The notes under the pieces: model-generated
Told to the model about the DNA's origin: nothing
What the model saw: the letters and a program-made list of their open reading frames with translations, nothing else
The model's database searches: none
Source: Planctomycetota bacterium
Lineage (GTDB): Bacteria; Planctomycetota; UBA1135; GCA-002686595
DNA length: 64,000 nucleotides
Assembly: GCA_016220085.1 (NCBI GenBank)
Contig: JACRIN010000038.1
Span: forward strand, 1 to 64,000
Reading direction: 5' to 3'
Shown here: positions 34,756-44,852 of the stretch, one piece after another
Layout: every line of letters begins with the position of its first letter
How positions within the stretch are numbered: position 1 is the first letter of the stretch
Translations under genes and position numbers: made by a program

Positions 34756-37689
34756 GCTCTCCGCCAACGCCGACACCAGCCGCTGCCAGCCCGCGCGCGC
34801 GCGCAACTCGACCAACGCGGGATCCTCGAGCACCGCCTCGTCGAGGCCCTTGCCCGCGGCGACGATCAACGTCTCCAGAGCTTCGTCGAGCCACGCTTCG
34901 GCGAGCGCGTCGCTCTCGGCCTTGGCGCGCGTCTCGTCGGCGCGCACCGCGGCGGCGGCTTGCACGACGTACGTCGCGAAGTAGGGCACCTCGACGGGGT
35001 TGACGCCGCAAGCGCGCGCCTCGCGCAGCACTTCGACGGCCGCTTCGGGCCGCGAGCGCGCGAGCTCCGCGCGGCCGGCCATCAGGAACGTCGTCGCGGC
35101 CATCACGCGCGTGGTCTCGTCGTTCGGGCGCTCGGCGCGCGCCTCGCGGATGGAATCGGCGGCGAGCAGCACGTCCTTCACGCCGTCGTCGACACGGCCG
35201 AGCTCGAGCTCGCGCCAACCGAGGTTCGCGCGCTGGCCGGCCTGGCGCACGACGTTCTCGGTGACGTCGGGATGCTCCTCGATCAAGCGATCGCCGATCT
35301 CGACCGAGCGGCGCAACGCGGCGAGCGACTCGTCGATCCGTCCCGCCTCGCCGAGCACGTAGCCGTACAACGACAGCGTCTGCGCGAGGTCGGAAAGGTG
35401 ATCGACGATGCCGGGGAAGTCGCGCGCGAGCTTTTCGCTCTCGGCCACGGCGCGCTCGAGCCACGGCGCGGCGTCCGCGGGCCGTCCTTGGCGGATGTAG
35501 GTGATCCCGATGTCGCCGACCGCTTCGACGAGGTCCGCCCTCAGTTGCAGATCGCCGCGCTCGGCGATCAACGGCTCGGCGAGCTCGACCGCCGTCTTCA
35601 AGTCGGCGCGCGCGGACTCCATCCACTCGCCGTTCGGATCGCCGCGCACGGCGAGGTCGCTGGCGAGCGCGCCGGAGCGCGTGTGGACCTGCACGAGCAG
35701 CAAGCGCGCGAAACGGTCCTTCGGATCGAGCACCGGGCCGGCGAGAGCGCGCGCGGCCGCCGCGAACTCCTCGCGGCCGTCGAGCAGCTTGCCGGCGGAG
35801 CCGAGCGCCTGCGCGAGCTCGATGTGCACGCGCGCTTCGAGCAGCGCGCGGTCGCGCTCCGCGATCCCGGTCAGCGAAGCGAGGTCCGCGAGCACGTCGC
35901 GCAGGAGCTTCTCCGACTCCGCGGCTTCCTTGCGGACGCGCAGGATGCGGCCGAGCGTGTTGCGCGTCTCGATCGACTTGCGCAGGAGCCCTTGGTCGTC
36001 CGGACGCTGCGCGCGGAGCGCGTCGTACTCTTTCACGGCGCGCAGGAGCTCCTCGTGCGTCTTCGCATACTCGCCGAGCGACGCGTGGATGTCGGCGACG
36101 CGCACCCTCGCCATCGTCGTCTCGACGCGCAGCTTCGTGTCGTCGGCGTTCTGCGCGAGGAAGCGCTCGCAGAACTCGAGCGCGTCGTTCAGCAGGTCGC
36201 GACGGACGAGCTCCATCTGCGGCACGCGTTGGAGCACCTTGTCGCCGACGCGGGTCAGCATCCGCTCGACCGCTTCCATCGCCGCGCGGAAATTCGCCTC
36301 GGCGGTGTCGCGCTCGCGCTCGGACTCGCCGATCGCCGCGGTCAGCTCGCGCTGCTTCGTTTCGAGCGCCGTGTTCGCGTCGCGCGCCTCGCCGAGCGCG
36401 TTGGAGAGCTGCACCTGCTTTTCCTCGAGCGCGCCGCGCGCGCGCACCTCGCGCCACGCGATCAGCGTCGGAGCGCCGACGAAGAGCAGCACGCCGAGCG
36501 CGACCGCCGCGGCTTCCGCCGGACGGCGGTTGGCCCAGAGCTTCAAGCGCTCGAGCGTGCCGACGCGACGCGCCTCGATCGGACGCCGCGCGAGCAGGTT
36601 GTCGAGGTCGCGCGCGAAATCGGCGGCGGTCGCGTAGCGCCGCGCGGGTTCCGGCGCCATCGCTTTCGCGAGCACGGTTTCGAGCGCCTCGCTCGCGTCG
36701 GGATTCAGCGTCGCGAGCTTGGGCTTGCTGCCGGTCGCGATCGCGCGCTGCAACTGCGAAAGGTCGTTGCCGTGGAAGGCCGGCCGCAACGCGACGAGCT
36801 CCCAGAGCACCGCGCCGAGCGCGTAGACGTCCGCGCGCGCGTCGGCGCTCTCGCCGGCGAGCTGCTCGGGCGCCATGTACGCGAGCGAGCCGACCTGCGA
36901 GCCCGTGCGCGTCAACTTGGAGTCGCCGCTGCCGCGCGCGAGCCCGAAGTCGACCAGCAGGATCCGGCCCGCGCGCGTCAGCATCACGTTCGACGGCTTG
37001 ATGTCGCGGTGCACGACGCCGCGGCGGTGCACGTACTCGAGCGCCTCGGCGGCTTCGCGCGCGATGCGCAACGCCGTCTCGATCCACGCGCCGCTCCAGA
37101 CCGTCGAGGGCTCGACCGGCAGCCCGGCGCGCTTCGCGAGCACGCGCGCGATCGCCGCGCCGTCGACGCCGCGCGGGCCCGCGCCCTTCAGCTCTTCGAC
37201 GACGTCGGCGAGCGACGCGCCTGGCACGAGCTCCATCGCGAAGTAGGGGATCCCGCGCTCCTCGCCGACCGCGTAGATCGGCACCACGTTCGGATGTTGG
37301 AGCTGCGCGACGGTCTCGACCTCGCGGCGGAAGCGCTCGCGCGCGCCGGGGAAGTAGAGCTCGCTCGGATGGATCAGCTTGAGCGCGACCGAGCGGCCCA
37401 GCGAGAGTTGGGTCGCGCGGAACACGACGCCCATGCCGCCCGCGCCGAGGCGGTCGTGGAGCTGGAAGTCGCCGAGGCGCTCGGGGAAGTCGTCGCTCGT
37501 GCCCGCGCGCGGCGACAGGCCGGCTCGCGCCAACAGCTCGACGCGCGCGCGCAATTCGGTCGCGAGCGTCAGATGCTCGCGGCAGAGCGCGTCGAGCGCG
37601 TCAGGACCGTCGTCCTCCAGGCGGCCGAGGCACTCGACGACGAGGTCTTCGATGTCGACGGGCTCGGAACGGTCGGGCTCGGAGGTCAC
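34747..37689 (-). CDS. Membrane Ser/Thr protein kinase with TPR-like sensor region
   Basis: 980 residues. The N-terminal kinase domain (about 73-370) is complete: glycine loop [10 protein letters not shown], Lys104 in VALKLIH, catalytic HRDIKPSN at 227-234, DFG at 247-249 and YMAPEQ. A TM helix at about 395-415 ([19 protein letters not shown]) is followed by a coiled coil and a long helical TPR-like array (about 480-970). This is the PknB/Hanks-type layout typical of planctomycetes. Divergent from a sigma factor gene 63 bases away, with which it probably forms a signalling pair. The C-terminus overlaps ogt. Confidence 0.93.
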   Translation of the reverse strand: MTSEPDRSEPVDIEDLVVECLGRLEDDGPDALDALCREHLTLATELRARVELLARAGLSPRAGTSDDFPERLGDFQLHDRLGAGGMGVVFRATQLSLGRSVALKLIHPSELYFPGARERFRREVETVAQLQHPNVVPIYAVGEERGIPYFAMELVPGASLADVVEELKGAGPRGVDGAAIARVLAKRAGLPVEPSTVWSGAWIETALRIAREAAEALEYVHRRGVVHRDIKPSNVMLTRAGRILLVDFGLARGSGDSKLTRTGSQVGSLAYMAPEQLAGESADARADVYALGAVLWELVALRPAFHGNDLSQLQRAIATGSKPKLATLNPDASEALETVLAKAMAPEPARRYATAADFARDLDNLLARRPIEARRVGTLERLKLWANRRPAEAAAVALGVLLFVGAPTLIAWREVRARGALEEKQVQLSNALGEARDANTALETKQRELTAAIGESERERDTAEANFRAAMEAVERMLTRVGDKVLQRVPQMELVRRDLLNDALEFCERFLAQNADDTKLRVETTMARVRVADIHASLGEYAKTHEELLRAVKEYDALRAQRPDDQGLLRKSIETRNTLGRILRVRKEAAESEKLLRDVLADLASLTGIAERDRALLEARVHIELAQALGSAGKLLDGREEFAAAARALAGPVLDPKDRFARLLLVQVHTRSGALASDLAVRGDPNGEWMESARADLKTAVELAEPLIAERGDLQLRADLVEAVGDIGITYIRQGRPADAAPWLERAVAESEKLARDFPGIVDHLSDLAQTLSLYGYVLGEAGRIDESLAALRRSVEIGDRLIEEHPDVTENVVRQAGQRANLGWRELELGRVDDGVKDVLLAADSIREARAERPNDETTRVMAATTFLMAGRAELARSRPEAAVEVLREARACGVNPVEVPYFATYVVQAAAAVRADETRAKAESDALAEAWLDEALETLIVAAGKGLDEAVLEDPALVELRARAGWQRLVSALAESSH

Positions 37690-37752
37690 GCGGGTCCTGA
37701 CGTGGAGGGGGAGGGCTCGCCCAGCCTACAATGGAGCCGCACCAGGCGCTGC

Positions 37753-38337
37753 ATGAGCGACGAACCCGATCTCCGACGACTCGCCGAGCGCGCCGCCGCC
37801 GGCGACGAAGTCGCGATCGAGCAGCTCCTCGAGCTCCACATGCCCTCCCTGCGCGCGTTCGTGCGCGTGCGAATGGGCGCGCCGTTGCGCGCGCGCGAAT
37901 CGGCGTCCGATCTCGTGCAGTCGGTCGTGCGCGAGGTCTTGACCCACCGCGAGCGCTTCAAGCACCCGAGCGACGGCGCGTTCAAGCATTGGCTCTTCAC
38001 CACCGCCGAGCGCAAGATCGCGAACCGCCTCGCCTACTGGGGCGCGCAGAAGCGCGGCGGCGTCGAGGAGGCGCGCGAGCCCGGGCTCGACGGCCTGCTC
38101 GACGCGTACAAGAGCGTGTCGTCGCCGAGCCGCCGCGTCGCGCGCGCCGAGGAGATCCGTCGCGTCGAGGCGGCGTTCGATCAGCTCAGCGCCGAGCACC
38201 GCGAGGTCGTCGCGCTCGCGCACTTCGTCGGGCTGTCGCGCGCCGAGATCGGCGAGCAGATGGGCAAGACCGAGGAAGCGGTGCGCGCGCTGTTGTTCCG
38301 CGCGATGGCGCGGTTGTCGACGCTGCTCGCGGAGTAG
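37753..38337 (+). CDS. ECF-type RNA polymerase sigma factor
   Basis: 194 residues. Region 2 includes LHMPSLRAFVRVRMG and SASDLVQSVVREVL, region 4 includes LSAEHREVVALAHFVGLSRAEIGEQMGKTEEAVRALLFRAM. The spacing between the two regions and the RESASDLVQ motif fit the planctomycete ECF groups found next to Ser/Thr kinases. No anti-sigma gene is nearby; phosphorylation by the divergent kinase is the likely control (inference). Confidence 0.9.
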   Translation: MSDEPDLRRLAERAAAGDEVAIEQLLELHMPSLRAFVRVRMGAPLRARESASDLVQSVVREVLTHRERFKHPSDGAFKHWLFTTAERKIANRLAYWGAQKRGGVEEAREPGLDGLLDAYKSVSSPSRRVARAEEIRRVEAAFDQLSAEHREVVALAHFVGLSRAEIGEQMGKTEEAVRALLFRAMARLSTLLAE

Positions 38338-38455
38338 GCGCCGACTCGGTGCCGTGGCGGAACGCGTCCGCGTAGAACGCTTCCTGATGCCGAAGCCACG
38401 ACGCGAGTCGCAGCTCGGCGTACTCGACGAGCCCGGGACGCAGTCGGGAGCTCGC

Positions 38456-38509
38456 TCGCGAACTCCGAGCGGTTCGGACGTCTCGCGCGTCTCGGGCGAT
38501 TCGGGCGTC
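38456..38509 (-). repeat. 9-bp tandem repeat just past a stop codon, 6 units
   Basis: Read on the minus strand, units resemble GACGCCCGA, ATCGCCCGA, GACGCGCGA and GACGTCCGA, then two more diverged ones. The array starts two bases after the TGA of the propeller/DUF1080 gene. Confidence 0.7.
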
Positions 38510-38511
38510 CG

Positions 38512-41205
38512 TCAGCGCAGCTCGCGGACCTCGACGTCCTTGAACGTGACCACCGAGCCCTCGTGGTGCTGTTGCAGCGCGACGTGTCCGTTCGCGAGCT
38601 TGCGCTCCTTCTCGATCGTGTCGACGACCACGATGTCGTTGACCGCGATCGTGACGTGCACGCCGTCGGCGACGGTGCGGCATGTGACGTGCTCGGTGAA
38701 CCAGATGTCCGACGGCACCAGCCGCGTCTTGATCGCCTCGACGTCGTAGAACGAGCCCGTCCGCTGCGGATCGGTAGGGAAGTTCGAGTTGATCTGCGCT
38801 TCGTAACCGACCGGCCAGCCCGGTCCGAACGCGGCGCGGAAGTAGAGGCCCGAGTTGCCGCCTCGGTTGATCTTCACCTTCGCTCGCACCTCGAAGTCCT
38901 GGTAGTCGCCGCGCGGGCTGAACAAGTGGCTCGCCGGACCGGAGCCGACGATCGTGCCGTTCTCGACGCGCCACTTGCCGCCGTCGGAGATCTGCCAGCC
39001 GTCGAGGTTGCGCCCGTTGAAGACCTTCTCCCAACCCGTTTCGTCGCGCGGAGCGACCTTGGCGCGCGCGCGGATGCCGCGGAACGCGACCGGACCGTGA
39101 TCGCCTTGCAGCCGCAGCGGCGCGCTCGCGACTTCGCCTTCCCAACCGCCGCCCGTCGGGCCGGGCACCTCGACGTTCTCCTGGAGCAGCACGTCGTCGA
39201 TCATCACGCGCTCGAACCGCGCGTTGGTGAGCTTGTTGCCGCTCGCGTCGAAGCGCGGCGCGCGGAAGCGGACGTCGAGCCCGTGCCATTCGCCCGCGCC
39301 GCGGAAGCCCTGGAACATCGGCGCCTTGCCGGGGAAGCCTTCGCCTGCGTACAAGCCGCCGGTGTCGCCGAACGCGAGCTCGCGCTCGCCGGCGGAGTCG
39401 CGCAACTGCACTTCGTAGCGCCCCATCAGGTACACGCCGGAGTTGCCGCCCTTCGGCAGCATGAAGTCGACGTGCAGGTCGACGTCGCCGAACGAGAAGC
39501 GGCTGACGAGGTCTTCGAGCTCGCCCGCGCCGACGTTGGTGAGCACGTCGCCTCGCTGATCGGTGTTCGGCGCCGGGAACTCCGCCGCGAACGTCGTCGG
39601 ATTCGCGCCGTCGAGCTCCACGCCGCGCGCCGCGCGCCAACCGGCTCCCTTCCACGCATCGAGCGCGTCGCCGTCGGTCAGGAACAGCATCCCTTCCTCC
39701 GAACGCTCGCGCACCGCGGGCGGGTCGACGCGCTTCGCGACGAGCGCGTCGCTCTTCGGGCCGTCGACCAACTGGTTGATCGTGTACGCGAACTCGTTGT
39801 GCAACAGCGGCGTGCCGTCCTCCGCGTTGAGCGCGCGGATCAACACGCGCACGACCGTGCCCGGCTCGAGGCCGAGTCCGCCGAGGATCAGCGCCTTGCG
39901 ATCCTCGGTCATCGTGATCGTCTTCGGCGTGAGCACCTTCGCGTGCCGCACCGGCGAGCCGTACTCCCACGAGTAGTCGTAGTCGTACGACTGGATCTGG
40001 TACAGCGCGGGGATCAAGCCGAGTGTCCTCCCGAGCTGCTTGGTGAACTCGATCCGGAAGCCGTCCTTCGAGAGCTTCACGTGCTCGATCTCGAGCGGGA
40101 GCTGCTGGGTCCAACGGATCCGCGCGATGCCGTCGCCCGGCGCCTGTCCGCCCCAACCTCGATCGGTGAAGCCGGTGAAGAGCGTGCCGTCGCTCGCGAA
40201 CTTCAGGCGCACCGCGGAGCCGACGTGCTGGCGGAACGGGAAGACCGCGCCTTGGTGGACGCCTTGCACCTTTTCGAGGTCGGCGCGCAGCACGAGGCCG
40301 TTGGTGAGCTCGGCGATGAAGAGCTGTCGTCCGAACGGACCGAACTTGCCGTCGGTGAGGTCGGGCACCATCTCGGCGGCCGAGCGCGCCCAGTCGTAGG
40401 GGATCCACGACGCCGCCGGCTTGCGCGGCACGTCGGGCGGATCGGTGTCGGTCGGCTTCTTGCCGTCGCGCTGGTACGCCTCGGTCCACGCGAGCGACGC
40501 GGGGTGGCCGTAGAAGCCGTCCTTCTCGACGTGGAAGAGCGGACACGCCGCCATCCAGTCGCCTTGGTTCTCAGTGACGAAGATCTCGCCGTCGGCGTCG
40601 TTGCCGATGCCCGCGGGGCTGCGAAAGCCCGAGGCGAACGGCGTGAACTTGCCGTCCGGTGCGATCTGCACGACCCAGCCGCGGTAGGGGACGGTCGAGC
40701 GTCCGTGCCACCACTGCGGATCGCCGAACGAGACGTTCAGCGAGACGTAGAAGTTGCCCGCGTCGTCGCGCGGCAGGCCGAACGCGAACTCGTGGTAGTG
40801 ACCGGACACGCCCCAGTCGTCGCAGAGCGTGTCGATGCGATCGCAGCGGTCGTCGCCGTCGCTGTCGACGAGCACCGAGAGCTCGCTGCGCTGCACGAGG
40901 TGGATCTTGCCGTCGATCACGCGCAGCCCGAGGCCTTCTTGCAGACCCTCCGCGAACAGCGCGAACTTCGCGTCCTTCGGATCGGCGGCGAGCGGGTTCG
41001 ACACCAGCCACACCTGGCCGCGGCGCGTGCTGACCACCAATCGGCCGTCGGGCAGGAAGTCCATGCCGCCGACCTCGACACGCGAGCCGTCCGGTGGAAC
41101 GAGGTAGTCGACCGAGTAGTACGCGCTCTCGTCGACCCGAGCGACTTGGGCTGCCGCGTCGCTCGCGACGGCGAGCATGGCGAGGCTCGAGATCAGGGCT
41201 TTCAT
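38512..41205 (-). CDS. Exported propeller protein with two DUF1080 domains
   Basis: 897 residues with signal peptide MKALISSLAMLAVASDAAAQ. Residues about 30-430 are a glucose/sorbosone-dehydrogenase-like beta-propeller (GGMDFLPDGRLVVSTRRGQVWLV, SGHYHEFAFGLPRDDAGNFYV, FRSPAGIGNDADGEIFVTENQGDW). Two DUF1080 (3-keto-disaccharide-hydrolase-like) domains follow, at about 510-745 (PKGGNSGVYLMGRYEVQL) and 750-897 (FNGRNLDGWQ, NRGGNSGLYFRAAFGPGWP). This architecture is common in planctomycetes and is thought to act on sugars outside the cytoplasm. ATGA overlap with the upstream cytochrome c gene suggests an oxidative pathway with the cytochrome as electron acceptor. Confidence 0.88.
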   Translation of the reverse strand: MKALISSLAMLAVASDAAAQVARVDESAYYSVDYLVPPDGSRVEVGGMDFLPDGRLVVSTRRGQVWLVSNPLAADPKDAKFALFAEGLQEGLGLRVIDGKIHLVQRSELSVLVDSDGDDRCDRIDTLCDDWGVSGHYHEFAFGLPRDDAGNFYVSLNVSFGDPQWWHGRSTVPYRGWVVQIAPDGKFTPFASGFRSPAGIGNDADGEIFVTENQGDWMAACPLFHVEKDGFYGHPASLAWTEAYQRDGKKPTDTDPPDVPRKPAASWIPYDWARSAAEMVPDLTDGKFGPFGRQLFIAELTNGLVLRADLEKVQGVHQGAVFPFRQHVGSAVRLKFASDGTLFTGFTDRGWGGQAPGDGIARIRWTQQLPLEIEHVKLSKDGFRIEFTKQLGRTLGLIPALYQIQSYDYDYSWEYGSPVRHAKVLTPKTITMTEDRKALILGGLGLEPGTVVRVLIRALNAEDGTPLLHNEFAYTINQLVDGPKSDALVAKRVDPPAVRERSEEGMLFLTDGDALDAWKGAGWRAARGVELDGANPTTFAAEFPAPNTDQRGDVLTNVGAGELEDLVSRFSFGDVDLHVDFMLPKGGNSGVYLMGRYEVQLRDSAGERELAFGDTGGLYAGEGFPGKAPMFQGFRGAGEWHGLDVRFRAPRFDASGNKLTNARFERVMIDDVLLQENVEVPGPTGGGWEGEVASAPLRLQGDHGPVAFRGIRARAKVAPRDETGWEKVFNGRNLDGWQISDGGKWRVENGTIVGSGPASHLFSPRGDYQDFEVRAKVKINRGGNSGLYFRAAFGPGWPVGYEAQINSNFPTDPQRTGSFYDVEAIKTRLVPSDIWFTEHVTCRTVADGVHVTIAVNDIVVVDTIEKERKLANGHVALQQHHEGSVVTFKDVEVRELR

Positions 41206-42473
41206 CGGGCGAGCTCCTTTCCGAGCGTGGCGAGCAGTTCCTCCGACCACTCCGACGCGCCGATCACCGTCACCGCGAAGCTCGCGCTGACTTGCTCGGC
41301 GCCCGCGAACACGGGTACGAAGAGGTGCAGCGACTCGGAGTCGCGCACCAACTTCACGTTCTTGTCCGCGACGACGTGCACGAGCTCGAAACCGTCGCCG
41401 CGCTTGCCGACCAGCCAACCGTCGGCCGGAATCGCGCCGCGCAGCACCTCGCCCGCTTGCTGCCAGGCCGTCGGCTCGCCGCGCACCCACGCTCCGCCGT
41501 CGTGCGTCGCGCCGAGGTCGAAGACGACGTTGACGGACTCCAGGTCTCCGCGGACCGCGAACGAGCGCGTGAACGCGCCGCCGATCGACAGCGCTTCGAC
41601 GCGCAGGCGCTCCTCGATGCTCGCGAGCCGCGTACCGCGCTTGTCGACGAGCTCGCAATCGAGCCCGAGCGCATCGCGCGTCGCGAGCGTCGACTTCAAG
41701 CGCGCGGCGAGCGGCCGCTCGTTGCCGAAGTGCATCGCCGTGAACGCCGGCTTCGGATCGCCGCCGCCAGGAACGTAGAACGCCTTGCCGAGCGGGACGA
41801 GCTCGCCGCCGCCGCGGTCGTTCCAATCGGTGCGGTCCGCGAATTCGCCCTGACGCACCGCGAGCAAGCGCACGTCGTCGACGCGATACTCGAACGTCAG
41901 ACCCTCGGGCGTGCCGAGCAGGATGCCGCGCGGCCACTGCGGCTTGCCGTCGGCGACCGCGGGCAGCAGGCCGCGCGCGATCTGCGGATGGGAGCCGATC
42001 GCGATGCGCGTGCCGGACGCGGGCTCCCCGGGAGCCGGGCAGAGCGTCAGCACGAAGTCGGCGAGCATCCAACGCTCGTCCTCGTCGAGCGACACCTTGA
42101 ACGACGGCATCACCGAGCTGCCGGGCATGCCTGCGGTGATCGTGCGATAGATCGCTTCACGCGTGTTGCCGAACGCGAAGCCGCCTTGCTTGAAGTCGCG
42201 CGCCTCGAGGCCGAGCTGCACCATCGTCGGCCCGTGACCGTCGCCGTTCGCGTTGTGGCAGCCGGCGCAGTTGCGCTCGTACAGCCACTTGCCGTCGTGA
42301 ACGGGCTCGTCCTCGTCGTCGCTCATCATCACGACTTCGGTGACGGTCGGTTCGCCGGTCGCCTGCGGCCGTTCGGCCGCGGGTACTTTTTCCGCGGAGC
42401 CGCAGCTCGCCGCCGCGAGCGCGCCGAGGGTGGCGAGCGCGAGGCGCGGCCAGGTTGGTTTCGAGTGCTTCAT
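41202..42473 (-). CDS. Cytochrome c lipoprotein with C-terminal beta domain
   Basis: 423 residues. Lipoprotein signal with lipobox AAASC (Cys24). One class I haem site CAGCH (Cys69, Cys72, His73) with the axial Met likely in PGSSVMPSFK near 116. Residues about 170-423 form an ethylbenzene-dehydrogenase-like or carbohydrate-binding-like beta domain (RGILLGTPEGLTFEYRVDDVRLLAVRQ). The protein would carry electrons in the periplasm, probably for the enzyme encoded by the overlapping downstream gene. Confidence 0.88.
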   Translation of the reverse strand: MKHSKPTWPRLALATLGALAAASCGSAEKVPAAERPQATGEPTVTEVVMMSDDEDEPVHDGKWLYERNCAGCHNANGDGHGPTMVQLGLEARDFKQGGFAFGNTREAIYRTITAGMPGSSVMPSFKVSLDEDERWMLADFVLTLCPAPGEPASGTRIAIGSHPQIARGLLPAVADGKPQWPRGILLGTPEGLTFEYRVDDVRLLAVRQGEFADRTDWNDRGGGELVPLGKAFYVPGGGDPKPAFTAMHFGNERPLAARLKSTLATRDALGLDCELVDKRGTRLASIEERLRVEALSIGGAFTRSFAVRGDLESVNVVFDLGATHDGGAWVRGEPTAWQQAGEVLRGAIPADGWLVGKRGDGFELVHVVADKNVKLVRDSESLHLFVPVFAGAEQVSASFAVTVIGASEWSEELLATLGKELAR

Positions 42474-42791
42474 GGGGGAGGGCCTCGGGGGCGAACGAAA
42501 GTCGCGAGCGACGGAGCGCGTCGCGCGCGGGCGACAGAAGTTACTGGTCGGCGACCGCGAGTGGCAGTGTTTCGGAAAGAGCTTCCGGGCTACGAACGGC
42601 GGCGGAGCCCCAGGCGCTCGAAGCTCCGCCCTGCGCCGACTCGCAATCCCGTCGCCCTCGCGGCGTTCGTGCCGCCGCCGGTTACAGTGATCCACTGCGC
42701 CGGCAGGCCGCACGAAGGTTTCGACCCAGCTCGGAAGATCCCCGGGGGGCGAGTGCCCGAGAGCACGTCACGGCGTAAGCAGGAACTCGAC
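42474..42791. other. Divergent intergenic region
   Basis: 318 bases between the cytochrome c gene (minus) and the secreted hydrolase (plus). It must hold both promoters, but I see no clear -35/-10 pair. The G-rich ribosome site of the cytochrome gene is at its left edge and an AGGA site for the hydrolase at its right. Confidence 0.5.
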
Positions 42792-44849
42792 ATGCATCGT
42801 GACAGTCCTTCGGCCGTGATCGCGCTGCTCCGCGCCGCGACGCCTCTGGCGTTGATGGCGCCGCTCGCCGCGCAGACGTTCAGCACGAGCACCCAGATCT
42901 CCGGCGGTGCCGGGAGCATTTCCCCCGAGCCGCGCCTCGGCGTGCTCGACCTCGAGCTCGCGGGCGAGACGCTCGCCGGTTATCCGCACTTCCACTACAC
43001 GCGCACCTTCGAGATCGGCAAGCGCGTGTGGATGGCGATCGACCCGACGCGTCATCCGGCGTTCGTCGGCGACACCGCCGACATCTACGTCGTCGCGCAC
43101 CAGTCGGTCGCGCAGTGGATCGCGAACGGAGCGCTGATCGACGCGCGCGGCGCGCCGACGACGTTCACGTTCCAACCGGGCACGATCCAGGCGAACACGG
43201 TGACCCTCGACAACGGCACGTTGAACGCCGACGCGGGCGATTCGCTCGGCGTGCCGTACGACGTGATCATCGACTTCGACCAGGACGGTCTGCTCGGCGC
43301 CGGCGATGCGATCGACGGCTTCTACGGCGAGCCTGGTTTCTTCGTCGTCGAGGATCCGGGTCAGCCCGGCCCGCACAACGTGATCGAGACGCAGTACTCC
43401 GGCGGTTCGTTCCTCGGGCAGGACACGTACTACCCCGCGAACCTGCTCACGCTCGGCCAGCTCCCGCTGGTGGTGATCAGCCACGGCAACGGTCACGACT
43501 ACCGTTGGTACGACCACATCGGCTACCACCTCGCGTCCTGGGGCTGCATCGTGATGAGCCACCAGAACAACACGCAGCCCGGGCCGGAATCGGCGTCGGT
43601 CACGACGTTGACCAATACCGACTATCTGCTCACGAATCAGCACCTGATCGACAACGGCGCGCTGGTCGGGCACATCGACGCGACCCGGATCATCTGGATC
43701 GGTCACAGCCGCGGCGGCGAAGGCGTGGCGCGCGCGTTCAACAAGGTGAAGACCGGCGCGTACGTCCCGGTCAACTACAAGGCGAAGGACATCGCGCTCG
43801 TCAGCTCGATCGCGCCGACCGAGTTCTTGACCGTCGCGCAGCTCACGCCGTTCGACGTCAACTACCACATGTTCGTCGGCGCGTCCGACTCCGACGTCAA
43901 CGGCGGTCCGACGACGCCGATCGTGCAGTCGACGCCGATCTACGAACGCTCGGCCGGCGACAAGACGTTCCACTCGATCCAAGGCGCCGGTCACGCGGAC
44001 TTCCACAACCAGGCGGGCAGCTGCTGGTGCACGGGACCGAGCCTGATCGGCAAGGCCGGCACGCACCCGGTCGTGCTCAGCAACTACCTCGCGCTGATCA
44101 AGCACTACACCGAGGGCAACGTCGCCGCGCGCGACTACTTCGAGCGCGCGTACGACGACTTCCACTCGGCCTCGATCCCGTCGAACGTGATCGTCGCGGC
44201 CGAGCACAAGGACGCCGTCGGCTCCGGCAACTTCGTCGTCGACGATTTTCAGACCAACACCGGCACCGCGCTGTCGAGCTCCGGCACCGCGGTCACCGCG
44301 ACGGTGACGAACCTCGTCGAGGCGCTGATGCAGGACCTCGACAGCTCCTTCTCGTGGAGCGCCGCGGTCCCGATGAACGGCATGTGCCGCGCGATCAGCG
44401 GCGACGTGCAGCGCGGCGCGGTCTTCGACTTCACGGCGAGCGCGACGTACGCGGTCGCGGTGCTCCCGGCGCAGAAGGACTTCAGCGACGACGTCGCGCT
44501 CGGCTTCCGTGCGTGCCAAGGCACGCGCCATCCGAACACCGACACCTGGAACCAACCGGCGTCCTTCGGCGTGCGGCTCGAGGACGCGCTCGGCAACTTC
44601 TCCACGCCGATCGATTTCGGTTGGTACGGCAAGCTCACGCGTCCCTACCTGCGCACCGGCACCGGCACGGGCTCGGGCTGGGCGAACGAATTCGGCACGG
44701 TCCGCATCCCGATGGAGAGCTTCACGCGCCACAACCCGACGTTCGACCTGACGCAAGTGGTCAAGATCCACTTCCTGTTCGGCTCGGTCGGCGCGACGCT
44801 CGGTCGCATCGGCATGGACGACATCGAGATCATCGCGAAAGGCAATTGA
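42792..44849 (+). CDS. Secreted alpha/beta hydrolase
   Basis: 685 residues with signal peptide (LLRAATPLALMAPLAAQTF). A beta-rich N-terminal domain (about 30-200) contains a calcium-like loop DFDQDGLLGAGDAIDG. The hydrolase core has LVVISHGNGHDYRW and nucleophile elbow GHSRGGEG (Ser306), with a candidate His in IQGAGHADFHNQ. The family resembles exported lipases, cutinase-like or PAF-acetylhydrolase-like esterases. The C-terminal about 200 residues are a beta-sandwich (VVKIHFLFGSVGATLGRIGMDD). Substrate unknown. The next gene starts three bases after the stop. Confidence 0.85.
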   Translation: MHRDSPSAVIALLRAATPLALMAPLAAQTFSTSTQISGGAGSISPEPRLGVLDLELAGETLAGYPHFHYTRTFEIGKRVWMAIDPTRHPAFVGDTADIYVVAHQSVAQWIANGALIDARGAPTTFTFQPGTIQANTVTLDNGTLNADAGDSLGVPYDVIIDFDQDGLLGAGDAIDGFYGEPGFFVVEDPGQPGPHNVIETQYSGGSFLGQDTYYPANLLTLGQLPLVVISHGNGHDYRWYDHIGYHLASWGCIVMSHQNNTQPGPESASVTTLTNTDYLLTNQHLIDNGALVGHIDATRIIWIGHSRGGEGVARAFNKVKTGAYVPVNYKAKDIALVSSIAPTEFLTVAQLTPFDVNYHMFVGASDSDVNGGPTTPIVQSTPIYERSAGDKTFHSIQGAGHADFHNQAGSCWCTGPSLIGKAGTHPVVLSNYLALIKHYTEGNVAARDYFERAYDDFHSASIPSNVIVAAEHKDAVGSGNFVVDDFQTNTGTALSSSGTAVTATVTNLVEALMQDLDSSFSWSAAVPMNGMCRAISGDVQRGAVFDFTASATYAVAVLPAQKDFSDDVALGFRACQGTRHPNTDTWNQPASFGVRLEDALGNFSTPIDFGWYGKLTRPYLRTGTGTGSGWANEFGTVRIPMESFTRHNPTFDLTQVVKIHFLFGSVGATLGRIGMDDIEIIAKGN

Positions 44850-44852
44850 CCC

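Noticed and set aside
34960-37750. Very long plus-strand frame leading into the sigma factor
   Set aside because: It is antisense to the kinase. Only the part from ATG 37753 has sigma regions; the upstream part is low-complexity shadow.
41094-42791. Long upstream extension in frame with the secreted hydrolase
   Set aside because: It is antisense to the cytochrome c gene and would bury the hydrolase signal peptide. ATG 42792 has an AGGA site and a signal peptide.
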